A stretch of DNA of 64,000 nucleotides from an uncultured Lachnospiraceae bacterium. Lineage in GTDB: Bacteria; Bacillota; Clostridia; Lachnospirales; Lachnospiraceae. A program made the position numbers and the translations under genes. Numbering within the stretch: position 1 is the first letter of the stretch; each line of letters begins with the position of its first letter. The notes under the pieces were generated by a model. It saw only the letters and a program-made list of their open reading frames with translations. It was not told the DNA's origin and made no database searches. The stretch is from contig CAMWTP010000007.1 in assembly GCA_947177165.1 (NCBI GenBank), positions 1 to 64,000 on the forward strand, given 5' to 3'. Shown in pieces: positions 28,927 to 36,435 of this stretch.

Positions 28927-29139
28927 AATTTTACTCCTATCTCGATTTGTCGGTCTACACCGAATGAATTATACCATATCCAATTACGAAAAACAATCTG
29001 CATTTTACCCCTTGACCGTCTGGATTTTTGCCGTTGCCATTTCGCCATGTTCGCAATCCACGCCGCACCGTCAGCTTCGATATAAAGGGCCATGGATCGT
29101 ATAAATCAGTCGGTCTGCGCGCCTGTGAGTGCGCAATTT

Positions 29140-29480
29140 TATTCCCATCCTAAGCTTCCACGCATTTACACCCTCCTCGTAGGTGGAGATATCTGCCATC
29201 AGAACGGCCTTTGGATATTTGGTCCGCACTTGTGTGATAAACTCACTGATGCTCTTATCGTCCCCGCGCTTCTGGTTGGTACAGTCCAGCGCAATGATGT
29301 CTGATCCGGCCTCCACCTCGGTCATCGTGGGTGTGATATAACTCTCAAACCCCTCATACTGCACCTTGATCAGCCCGATGACAGGCAGTACTGTCTCCTC
29401 CTTAACCGCCACCACATCGCGGCTACTACTGGTCCGTATCATCGGTGCTCTGGCCTGCTTTGCCGCGCGCGGCATTGTTC
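29140..29480 (-). pseudogene. nanE: Fragment of N-acylglucosamine-6-phosphate 2-epimerase
   Basis: The translated fragment has clear NanE core sequence: VVAVKEETVLPVIGLIKVQY, YEGFESYITPTMTEV, AGSDIIALDCTNQKRGDD and KAVLMADISTYEEGVNA. Intact NanE has about 220-230 residues and converts ManNAc-6-P to GlcNAc-6-P in sialic-acid use. Here only about 110 central residues remain. The N-terminus is lost at the junction with a transposase remnant, and after VNA the reading becomes unrelated. It is not functional as it stands. It fits with the sialidase and nag genes elsewhere in the window. Confidence 0.8.
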
Positions 29481-29483
29481 CTG

Positions 29484-29690
29484 ATAAGGACAACCAACAC
29501 AATGATTTCTGTCAAATGATACCCTGCATTGTCTTGTTGATTTTGTATAGCTCTGACTTATTGGAACGTGACCCGCTGCGCATTAAGATTCTTGCCCAGG
29601 ATTTTTCCAGAGCTTTTTCTCACGCTCAGTTAGTGATATAAAGCTGTCGTCAAAGGACAGCTGTTGACAATCATTCGTTTTAAATGCCAT
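29484..29690 (-). pseudogene. IS1182-like transposase remnant
   Basis: GGTGG and ATG 29690 begin MAFKTNDCQQLSFDDSFISL, followed after a one-base shift by KALEKSWA. This resembles the N-terminus of IS1182-type transposases of Clostridia. A Cys-rich stretch HCVGCPYQEQC near 29484-29520 may be a leftover of the C-terminal zinc region, which would mean a large internal deletion. Remaining length is about 70 codons with stops, so it is inactive. It abuts the nanE fragment and may have caused its truncation. Confidence 0.6.
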
Positions 29691-30089
29691 AAGAGATACC
29701 ACCTTTCAAGAACTACTATCATTATAACTCACAAAAGGGTGGATTGTCAGTCCCTATATGCCTTTGCCTCCCACGCCTACGTTTTTTGACAATTACGGAG
29801 TAATTTAATCTCGAAGAAATATCCTGCGCAATCTGCATCACTTATTTTCCTACAGTTCCTTATTATCAGATTATCAGTTATTAAGGTGTGAATTATAACA
29901 AATTTTGCACACAAATTGATAAGGACAAAAGCTGACGCTTTTATCAATTTGGCGCATGATTCCCCCTACTTTGGCGTGGGTGTGAAAAGTAACGTCCTCT
30001 GTACAAAGAAAAAATATGTTACCACAATTTTAATGAATCTTCCGATTAAAAATGTCTTATCAGAATTTTGAAAAATTTTCACATTATTA
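29691..30089. other. AT-rich gene-free spacer
   Basis: About 400 bases between the transposase remnant and the BlaI promoter hold no gene. The only clear structure is copy 2 of the dispersed hairpin element (29885-29993); the rest is AT-rich with no convincing start or terminator. Confidence 0.6.
29885..29993 (-). repeat. Dispersed hairpin element, copy 2 (inverted relative to copy 1)
   Basis: Read on the minus strand this matches the unit at 5370-5465: end motifs GTTACTTTTCACACCC and TGTTATAATTCACACC, and inner blocks GGAATCATGCGC and TGTGCAAAAT. The central stem is CAAATTGATAA/TTATCAATTTG (29912-29922 with 29941-29951) in place of CAAAATGCT/AGCATTTTG. It keeps full pairing despite changed bases. 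A second small hairpin, AAAAGC/GCTTTT, lies within the loop. Confidence 0.75.
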
Positions 30090-30118
30090 TTGGCATGCGC
30101 GTTCTACTGTGGTAGAAT
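30090..30118 (+). promoter_or_regulatory. Predicted promoter of the BlaI/BlaR1-like operon
   Basis: TTGGCA (30090-30095) and TAGAAT (30113-30118) are separated by 17 bases, a good sigma-70-type promoter. The first operator palindrome overlaps the -10 box, so a bound repressor would block initiation. Confidence 0.6.
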
Positions 30119-30151
30119 TTCTATTGCAATAGAACGTCTATTGTAATAGAA
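30102..30151. promoter_or_regulatory. Triple palindromic operator for the BlaI-like repressor
   Basis: Three 16-bp palindromes repeat every 17 bases: TTCTACTGTGGTAGAA (30102), TTCTATTGCAATAGAA (30119) and GTCTATTGTAATAGAA (30136). The middle one is perfectly symmetric. They lie between the -10 box and the ribosome site of blaI, as expected of autoregulatory operators for this dimeric repressor family. Confidence 0.75.
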
Positions 30152-30164
30152 TAGGAGGTGTTTT

Positions 30165-30524
30165 ATGGAGATCAAACTGTTTGATTCAGAACTTAAAATT
30201 ATGGATGTTCTTTGGAAAAGGGGGGAAACTACCGCAAAGCATATTGCTGAAATATTAAAGGAACAGGTAGGATGGAGCAAAACCACAACGTATACAGTTA
30301 TAAAAAAATGTATAGACAAGGGTGTCATTCAGCGAAAAGAGCCAAATTTTGTCTGTTGTCCGCTTGTCACGAAAGATCAGGTAAGAGAATTTGAAACCAA
30401 AGAACTTATCAATAAAATGTACGATGGATCCACAGATCATCTTGTTGCTGCTCTTCTGGGAAATAAAAATATCACACCAGAAGAAATCAGCCGCATTAAG
30501 CAGCTTATCACAAGTTTGAAATAA
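30165..30524 (+). CDS. BlaI/MecI/CopY-family transcriptional repressor
   Basis: A 119-residue winged-helix repressor. The N-terminal domain reads IKLFDSELKIMDVLWKRGET, then WSKTTTYTVIKKCIDKGVI as recognition helix and wing. The helical C-terminal region is the usual dimerisation arm, cut by the partner protease in known BlaR1/BlaI systems. AGGAGGTG is placed 6 bases before the ATG. It is followed after 10 bases by its sensor-protease gene. It most likely represses its own operon through the triple palindrome upstream. Confidence 0.93.
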   Translation: MEIKLFDSELKIMDVLWKRGETTAKHIAEILKEQVGWSKTTTYTVIKKCIDKGVIQRKEPNFVCCPLVTKDQVREFETKELINKMYDGSTDHLVAALLGNKNITPEEISRIKQLITSLK

Positions 30525-30534
30525 GGAAAACATT

Positions 30535-31947
30535 ATGACGATATTTAAAATGAGCTTTTTGGCAAGCATTTTGATTTTTGTTATTACGTTGATCCGTATA
30601 ACGATGCTCCAATGGCTGCCTAAAAAAACTTTCCCTATTTTATGGAGTGTTGTGTTGTATCGGCTGCTTGTGCCATTTTTCATTTCATCAAAGTTTAGTA
30701 TTTATACACTGATCAATGTTCTGAAAAATACAATCATAAACACAACTGCTTTTTTAGAATTTTCCATCGACAGAAATGCAGTAAGCGGCATAGCATCAGA
30801 TATTACTTCAGCGGCTGCTCTGACAAATGCAACTGGCATGAATATACTGCCTGTCAGGGTGCTTTGGATTATTGGAATGTGTGTATGTGCATTATTTTTC
30901 CTCATATCGCATTTCCGCTGTCTCATGGATTATAAAACGTCCTTGCCCGTTGAAAATGTACTGATAGAAAAATGGAAGCAGAAACATTTCATAAGGAGAA
31001 CAGTAGATATCCGGCAATCGGATAAGATAACCACAGCATTGACATATGGTCTGTTCAAACCTGTAGTACTGTTGCCTAAAACAACGGACTGGACAAATGA
31101 AACACAACTTCAATATATTCTTACCCATGAATACGCGCATATTCAGGAATTTGATATCTTATTAAAATGGCTTTTGGCAATTGCTGTATGTGTGCATTGG
31201 TTTAATCCTTTTGTTTGGATCATGTATCTATTGGCCAATCGTGATATTGAATTATCCTGTGATGAAACTGTAGTATGGACACTTGGAGAAACAGTTCGGT
31301 ATTCTTATGCATTAACCCTAATCGAACTGGAAGAAAAGAAAAGCTCTTTTACGCCTTTTGCAAATCGTTTTTGTAAGAACTCCATTGAAGAAAGGATGGT
31401 ATTAATTATGAAAGCCCGAAGAGTAAGTTTTATAGGAATATTATCAGCACTTGCTATCATTATTAGCACATTAATCGTATTTGCCACGAATCCCGTTTCA
31501 GAAGCAGCTGGAACCGTTCAGTTTACTTCACAGGAAATTACTCCTGAAGGAATAGAAACACCGAATAATTTTAACGAAACAAGAACAGCAAATTGTCCTG
31601 TTGATTTTGTTAAATCAGAAGAATTCATTCATTTGGTAAATGGAACCGCATCAGAACATAATGCGGAAAACGGCCAGATGGTACTTTATAAAAACCAGAA
31701 TAAAACATGGTCATTGAAACAGGGAGAAACAATTTGCATAGACGTAAATATTGAAAATGTCTTTAAGGACGGTCAGACAGCAGTAATCGGTTATGTCATT
31801 GACAATTCTTATACAGACATTTTCAATGGGAAGATTACACATAGTAAATCTATTGAATTTGCTGCCCCGAAAGAGGGAAATTACACATTTTATTTTATAG
31901 GGGCATCTTCTGACACGATACACATTCAATCACTTTGTATTTTATAA
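30535..31947 (+). CDS. BlaR1/MecR1-like M56 metalloprotease sensor with novel ectodomain
   Basis: A 470-residue membrane protein. N-terminal spans are followed by the M56 zinc-protease site HEYAH at residues 198-202 (LTHEYAHIQEFD), with the distal glutamate probably in DIELSCDE. A last span is at about 299-318. The outside domain, residues 319-470, lacks any SxxK or KTG penicillin-binding motif and is far shorter than the roughly 250 residues of a BlaR1 sensor. Its last 80 residues resemble the C-terminus of the next gene's secreted product. It should cleave the BlaI-like repressor after sensing a non-beta-lactam signal; that signal is unknown. Confidence 0.88.
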   Translation: MTIFKMSFLASILIFVITLIRITMLQWLPKKTFPILWSVVLYRLLVPFFISSKFSIYTLINVLKNTIINTTAFLEFSIDRNAVSGIASDITSAAALTNATGMNILPVRVLWIIGMCVCALFFLISHFRCLMDYKTSLPVENVLIEKWKQKHFIRRTVDIRQSDKITTALTYGLFKPVVLLPKTTDWTNETQLQYILTHEYAHIQEFDILLKWLLAIAVCVHWFNPFVWIMYLLANRDIELSCDETVVWTLGETVRYSYALTLIELEEKKSSFTPFANRFCKNSIEERMVLIMKARRVSFIGILSALAIIISTLIVFATNPVSEAAGTVQFTSQEITPEGIETPNNFNETRTANCPVDFVKSEEFIHLVNGTASEHNAENGQMVLYKNQNKTWSLKQGETICIDVNIENVFKDGQTAVIGYVIDNSYTDIFNGKITHSKSIEFAAPKEGNYTFYFIGASSDTIHIQSLCIL

Positions 31948-31987
31948 TTATTATATAAATGAGCAGATATAATTAGGAGAAAGATTA

Positions 31988-32494
31988 ATGAAAAGGAAAA
32001 AGAATATATTAGCAACATTAACTTTGATAGCTGCTTTATCCTTTACGGCTATGCCTGTACTTGCAGCAGAAAGTGAAGACACGGATTCGTTAGAAGTAAC
32101 TATAACATCTGAAGATGGTCAGGAAATATCCCAAATGTATGATCTGTTTGATTTATCAGCGACTGTTGAAGACGAAGATGGTATAATGCCGTTAATAAAT
32201 ATATCGGCGGATACACTTGCAAATGGGTATACTATGACCTTTAGAGATTCAGATGGTTCGGACTTTTACATCACAGGTGGTTCGACAGTTACGTTTACCG
32301 TCAAACTAAAATCCTCGGCTCATGTAGTTATGGGATATAAGGATTCAAATGGAAATATGACACAAACCTACGATGGAACAGCAAAAACAAACACTACTAA
32401 AATATCTATAGCCAATACTGGAAGATATAGTTTCTATCTTACCAATGCGTCTGATAGCACACTCAATATCACTGGTGGTTCAATTACATTTTAA
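31988..32494 (+). CDS. Secreted protein sharing a domain with the BlaR1-like sensor
   Basis: A 168-residue exported protein with signal peptide MKRKKNILATLTLIAALSFT and probable cleavage after AMPVLAA near residue 27. The mature part has an acidic linker, then a beta-rich domain (residues about 93-168) with VVMGYKDSNGNMTQTYDG and GRYSFYLTNASDSTLNI. These align with VIGYVIDNSYTDIFNG and GNYTFYFIGASSDTIHI in the sensor ectodomain. AGGAGAAAG precedes ATG. It is the last gene of the blaI-like operon. It may be the effector, ligand or decoy of the sensor. Not assignable to a named family by me. Confidence 0.8.
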   Translation: MKRKKNILATLTLIAALSFTAMPVLAAESEDTDSLEVTITSEDGQEISQMYDLFDLSATVEDEDGIMPLINISADTLANGYTMTFRDSDGSDFYITGGSTVTFTVKLKSSAHVVMGYKDSNGNMTQTYDGTAKTNTTKISIANTGRYSFYLTNASDSTLNITGGSITF

Positions 32495-32574
32495 GATTTC
32501 ACGTCATATTTGTAATATCACCATAAACGGAAGTGCTCATAGTAGTATATTGTGTCAAATTTATTGATGCATTG

Positions 32575-32601
32575 CTAGAGCGTGTTTGAAAAACGCTCTA
32601 G
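32575..32601. repeat. Palindromic copy of the CTAGAGCGT repeat
   Basis: CTAGAGCGT pairs with ACGCTCTAG around a 9-base loop. The left arm and loop match the motif at 3588-3607 in reverse. It lies between the secreted-protein gene and its likely terminator. Confidence 0.45.
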
Positions 32602-32636
32602 GACTTTCACAGTAAATTATCTACTCATTCTATATA

Positions 32637-32674
32637 GGGACTATTGCTTTACTAATTTTGAAGCAATAGTTCCC
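32637..32674 (+). terminator. Terminator of the BlaI/BlaR1-like operon
   Basis: GGGACTATTGCTT (32637-32649) pairs with AAGCAATAGTTCCC (32661-32674) with one bulge, and TTAATTTGTCTT follows. It is about 140 bases past the stop of the last gene. Confidence 0.65.
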
Positions 32675-32697
32675 TTAATTTGTCTTACAACACAAAT

Positions 32698-33035
32698 AGG
32701 ATAACGCCACCGTACACACCGACTCCGATTTCCAAGTCCATGTAGGGAGAGGCGTCACAATTGGTCACAATGCCATCGTCCACGGGTGCACCATAGGCGA
32801 CAACTCTGTCATTGGCATGGGCAGCATTATTTTGAGCGGCGCGGTGGTCGGCAGCAACTGCATCATCGGCGCAGGCTCACTTGTCACCGGGAAACTGCGG
32901 ATTCCTGACAATTCGCTCGCCTTTGGAAATCCCGCAAAAGTAATTCGCACTGTCACGGCAGAGGAAATCAAATCCAACCAGGAAAATGCCGCACATTATG
33001 TACAGCTCATGAGAGAGCATGCAGAAGGTTTCTGA
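32698..33035 (+). pseudogene. 5'-truncated duplicate of the gamma-carbonic-anhydrase-like gene
   Basis: From about 32698 the DNA closely matches the intact gene at 27672-28148, starting at its codon near 27811 and running to the stop. It retains hexapeptide repeats and the IGHNAIVHG histidines but lacks the first third of the protein and any ribosome site. Differences include GSN for GDN, KLR for KMR and a changed C-terminus (MREHAEGF). It is in the same orientation as the intact copy, so the two form a direct repeat around about 4.5 kb of mixed genes and remnants. Confidence 0.85.
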
Positions 33036-33113
33036 CCTATCTGCATTTTCTACAGTTCCTTACTCCATTGCCTGCTATCTGAATAGAACTTTGCTAAAAA
33101 TACTGCACGGAAA

Positions 33114-34079
33114 TCACTCCGGCTTTGGATAATCTTCACGGAGTCCCATCTGTATCTCATAGATCAGTCTACTAAAGCAATAGTCGATCTTATGTTCAAA
33201 ATCAATGATCTGCAAAAGTTCAAAATCAGACAGCTCACCATCAGGTAGGCAGTATTTGCTGTTTTCCTCACAAAATGCGACGCCGCTTCCTGTATATTCG
33301 TCCAATGTCTTTATGATCCTTAATTCCGACTCGGGACAGGCGCCCTCGTTTTCATATTGCACATTCAACTCTTCGTATCTCTGATTTTCCGACTGGCCAA
33401 GTTCCCGGCTGTATCCGCCGCCAATCTCTAAATTTGACGCACAGTATGCCAGATAAATCCTGTCGACTTCCACATCTGTCATCGCCGCCATCCTGCTTTC
33501 CCAATCCCCCTGGGCAAGAATCCTTTCCTGGTTCTTCTCATAGATGCTGTAGGTCATCTTATGATTAAAATCAATGATCTCCAAAAGTTCTTCGTCGCTC
33601 AGCGGCGCTTCGGGAAGATAAATCGTCCGCGTGGACGCATCGACAGCGACGCCCTGTCCCTGATAGGAATCCGCATCTGACAGAGTATCTAATGTTTTTT
33701 CTGGAAACCTACCACTATTTTCGTATTCCTCTGTCAAAGCCTGATAACGTTCTTTTTCCTCTGCTGTAAACGGACGATTCAGGTTGTTTGCCTCACCAGC
33801 GTCTGCCAATTGATAGAAATCTTCTATTTCCTGTTGGTCCATATCTTCCATACGCTGTCTGTACCGGCTGATGATCTCCATCGCCGCAGTCGTGGTTCCG
33901 AATATCAGGCAGCAGATCATAGCAGCGACAGCCACCTTTGGCATACGGAACATCTTCTGTACCTTTTTTCTTTTTTCCTCTTCCATATGGATCCGGGAAA
34001 AAGCCATATCCGCTTTCTCCCACACAATATCAGGGATCTCCAATTCCTGATACAAGATATCTTCATTTTTATTACTCAT
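33114..34079 (-). CDS. Membrane-bound anti-sigma-factor-like protein with duplicated ectodomain
   Basis: A 321-residue protein encoded just after an ECF sigma gene. A cytoplasmic region of about 47 residues is followed by one membrane span (about 48-66) and an outside region of 250 residues. The outside part is two repeats of about 95 residues (86-180 and 203-300). They share the pattern Y-E-N-x-G with PE and L, then Y-x-G-x-GVA, YLP or CLP, and LSD-x-ELL-x-IIDF-x-HK. GAGGAGG before ATG 34079 gives the start. Inferred role: holds the sigma factor at the membrane and releases it on an external signal. No classic zinc-finger HxxxCxxC motif was seen. Confidence 0.7.
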   Translation of the reverse strand: MSNKNEDILYQELEIPDIVWEKADMAFSRIHMEEEKRKKVQKMFRMPKVAVAAMICCLIFGTTTAAMEIISRYRQRMEDMDQQEIEDFYQLADAGEANNLNRPFTAEEKERYQALTEEYENSGRFPEKTLDTLSDADSYQGQGVAVDASTRTIYLPEAPLSDEELLEIIDFNHKMTYSIYEKNQERILAQGDWESRMAAMTDVEVDRIYLAYCASNLEIGGGYSRELGQSENQRYEELNVQYENEGACPESELRIIKTLDEYTGSGVAFCEENSKYCLPDGELSDFELLQIIDFEHKIDYCFSRLIYEIQMGLREDYPKPE

Positions 34080-34107
34080 CAGATTTGCCTCCTCAAATGT
34101 GCCACAT

Positions 34108-34608
34108 CTACAGTGCATGGTAATATTCTGCCAATTGTTCCCGGCCCCTGAAAAGCCTTGTCCGCACTGTGCTGTCTGTGATCCCCAGTATCTTTGCGAT
34201 TTCTTTTGTGCGAAAGCCTTCGGAGTAATATAAAATAAGCACAATGCGGTACTTTTCGTCGATAGACGACAAGGCCTCCTTCCATTCAATATTGCTGACA
34301 CTCTCCTCACAAATGTTCTCAGGTAATTCATTTGTATAGGTAATCCGTCTGTTTCTCCTGATGATGCCATAGCAATTATTGACCAGTATTTTTGTCATCC
34401 ATGATTTAAAATACTGATTCTCTCTTAATTCGTCCAGTTTTTCCCAACAGATCAGCAATGTGTCCTGAATGGCATCCGACACATCCTCATCGTTCATCAA
34501 AATCGCTTTTGCTGTGCGGTACATACTCTGCATCTGTGATCGCATCAATTCTGTAAACGCATCTGAATTTTTCATTTTCGCTTTTTGAATAAGAATTTCA
34601 TCTTTCAT
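34108..34608 (-). CDS. ECF-type RNA polymerase sigma factor
   Basis: A sigma-70 family protein of about 166 residues. Region 2 is seen in MYRTAKAILMNDEDVSDAIQDTLLICWEKLDEL, quoted in parts: SDAIQDTLL is the core-binding helix and FKSWMTKILVNNC follows. Region 4 has EGFRTKEIAKILGITDSTVR with RLFRGREQLAEY. The start is uncertain: AGGAGG lies 18 bases before ATG 34608, and ATG 34680 upstream would add a near repeat of MKDE. It overlaps no gene and is followed 28 bases later by its likely anti-sigma gene. It is head-to-head with a second sigma gene. Confidence 0.88.
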   Translation of the reverse strand: MKDEILIQKAKMKNSDAFTELMRSQMQSMYRTAKAILMNDEDVSDAIQDTLLICWEKLDELRENQYFKSWMTKILVNNCYGIIRRNRRITYTNELPENICEESVSNIEWKEALSSIDEKYRIVLILYYSEGFRTKEIAKILGITDSTVRTRLFRGREQLAEYYHAL

Positions 34609-34831
34609 TTTATCTACAAAGATACCCTCCTTTGTGCGTGCAATAATTTGCGAAACAGGGCCCCACATTTCGTCTTTCATACAATAGATGCATCAATGTT
34701 TCAAAATGTCCCACGCAAAAATCTTTTTTTCACAAATTCTTTTTTCATAAAATGTGTTACTATTTTTTTGCATCCCAAAGAGACATTTTCTTATTTTATA
34801 TCGTATCTATCATGAAAGGTGGTGAGTGACA

Positions 34832-35320
34832 ATGGCGTCTTCATTGCGCGCGGATGGAGAAATCACACAAATCTATTATCGTCATGTCGACACTGTCTAC
34901 CGCATCTGCTTTTCCTACATGAAAAATGCGGCGGATACAGAAGATATGGTTCAGGAAACATTCCTAAAACTGATGACGCATGACCAGCAGTTTCAATCAG
35001 AAAATCACGAGAAGGCATGGCTGATTGTGACCGCGTCCAATACCTGCAAAGATGAACTGCGGCGCTGGAAACGCAGACTGGAACACCTCAATTCGCAGAC
35101 TGCGCATGAACACATCGCACAGGACCCATACAGCGGTATGCTCGATGCGATCTTAGCGCTTCCGACAAAATATAAAGATGTCGTTTATCTGTATTATTAT
35201 GAGGGCTATCACACTGCGGAGATTGCCAATATGCTGCATCGACCGGAATCAACGGTGCGAAACCAGCTGGCGCGAGCGAGAAAGATGTTGAAGAAAACAC
35301 AAAGAACAGGAGGTGAATAA
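34832..35320 (+). CDS. ECF-type RNA polymerase sigma factor
   Basis: A sigma factor of 162 residues. Region 2 includes RICFSYMKNAADTEDMVQET and KAWLIVTASNTCKDELRRWK. Region 4 is EGYHTAEIANMLHRPESTVR with NQLARARKMLKK. AAAGGTGG is nine bases before ATG 34832; a GTG two codons earlier is less likely. Its stop overlaps the ATG of the next gene (TAATG), so sigma and anti-sigma are coupled. It is transcribed away from the other ECF module, and the two share a 220-base intergenic region that should hold both promoters. Confidence 0.9.
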   Translation: MASSLRADGEITQIYYRHVDTVYRICFSYMKNAADTEDMVQETFLKLMTHDQQFQSENHEKAWLIVTASNTCKDELRRWKRRLEHLNSQTAHEHIAQDPYSGMLDAILALPTKYKDVVYLYYYEGYHTAEIANMLHRPESTVRNQLARARKMLKKTQRTGGE

Positions 35321-36312
35321 TGCGCATGTTACAAGAAGAAATCTATCATTCCTACGATGCGATAAAACCAGATGAAAATGCCAGAAAACGCATGCTGCAA
35401 AAAATACAGTCCGCAAAATCCCGCAGTCGCTTTGCAGGAAAAGAATCCAAATGGACCTTTCGGCTTGCGCCTGTTCTGGCAGTTATTTTGATTGTGACAA
35501 CAGTATCCTGCACCAGCTATTTTTTCAGCCTTCGCGACCTTGGTATCGGAAAAAAAGAAATACAAATCATCAACCTGCCCCAGCCGGAGACGGAAAACGG
35601 AGCCAGCAATCCGCCGCAGCTGAAAACAGAAGTTGATATGATTGCCCTGGGCGGCGTATGGAACAGTCCTGAGTACAAGGCGTGTGCAGAGTGGGAAGAA
35701 TTTCTCCAGCACTATGACCAGGACGGCTCCATCATTGCATCCATCGGAAATGAGCCAACCGGGCTGGAGGAATCCTACGAGGCCTATCTGTGCTATACGC
35801 AGGAGATGGCTGACAAAATTGAGGAAATCTGCGCAAAATATCATCTCGCCAAACTGACTGGAATCCAGATGGCAGATGACCTTGACACACTCTGCCGCCT
35901 GACCAGAATCGGAAATGTTTTCGGCGGCAAATCGGAACATACACAGCTGACCTATTGGGGCGGATATCTGTACTCTGACGGTACCTTTCACCTGGAAGGC
36001 TCCGCTGCAGTCGCAGGCGCATCACAGTGCACTGCTGACTTTCAGCTTATGCGCTCCGTGAGAGGCTCCTTCTGCCCCGTCACGCTCAATGTCACTGATA
36101 TCAGCCAGTACCGCCAGTGGAACTATACGACCAGCAGCGGTGACAGAGTGCTTCTGGCAAACAGCAGCACAAAGGCATTGATCATCGTGGAGCGCGAACA
36201 GTCGTTTATCGTGGTCAATGTACTCGGCGATATCTTATCCGACACCTTTGACATGAGCGATGAGGCGCTGGAATCGATGGCAGATGCCTTTGACTTTTCT
36301 GTTATTCCATAA
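35320..36312 (+). CDS. Probable membrane anti-sigma protein
   Basis: A 330-residue protein with a basic cytoplasmic tail of about 45 residues (DENARKRMLQKIQSAKSRSR), one membrane span (LAPVLAVILIVTTVSCTSYF, about 47-68) and a roughly 260-residue outside domain. The overlap with the sigma gene stop and the architecture fit an anti-sigma factor. The outside part has no family motif I recognise; its cysteines (ACAEWEE, CYTQ, ICAKY, LCRL) could form disulphides. It is unrelated in visible sequence to the anti-sigma encoded at 33.1 kb. Confidence 0.7.
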   Translation: MRMLQEEIYHSYDAIKPDENARKRMLQKIQSAKSRSRFAGKESKWTFRLAPVLAVILIVTTVSCTSYFFSLRDLGIGKKEIQIINLPQPETENGASNPPQLKTEVDMIALGGVWNSPEYKACAEWEEFLQHYDQDGSIIASIGNEPTGLEESYEAYLCYTQEMADKIEEICAKYHLAKLTGIQMADDLDTLCRLTRIGNVFGGKSEHTQLTYWGGYLYSDGTFHLEGSAAVAGASQCTADFQLMRSVRGSFCPVTLNVTDISQYRQWNYTTSSGDRVLLANSSTKALIIVEREQSFIVVNVLGDILSDTFDMSDEALESMADAFDFSVIP

Positions 36313-36323
36313 AAGTAATATTG
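36304..36323. repeat. 20-bp direct repeat, copy 2
   Basis: Identical to 28187-28206. This copy includes the TAA stop of the anti-sigma gene. Origin unknown. Confidence 0.5.
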
Positions 36324-36381
36324 TTTTACAAAATGGTGCAGCGGGGTTATAGATACGCAATATCACTATAGAAATATTTAA

Positions 36382-36409
36382 GCCGCCAGAATCTGGATCT
36401 TCTGGCGGC
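36382..36409. terminator. Bidirectional terminator between anti-sigma and TauE/SafE genes
   Basis: GCCGCCAGAA/TTCTGGCGGC forms a 10-bp GC-rich stem with an 8-base loop and is followed by TTGTTGTTTT on the plus strand. It lies between convergent genes and probably stops both. Confidence 0.85.
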
Positions 36410-36435
36410 CTTGTTGTTTTATACAGGAATCGATT

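Noticed and set aside
29000..29100. Minus-strand peptide YIEADGAAWIANMA as an ISLre2-like transposase scar
   Set aside because: The DGA-x-WI resemblance is too short to support a family call; kept only as a note.
30165..31947. Beta-lactamase or methicillin-type resistance operon
   Set aside because: No beta-lactamase or PBP gene follows, and the sensor ectodomain has no SxxK/SxN/KTG motifs.
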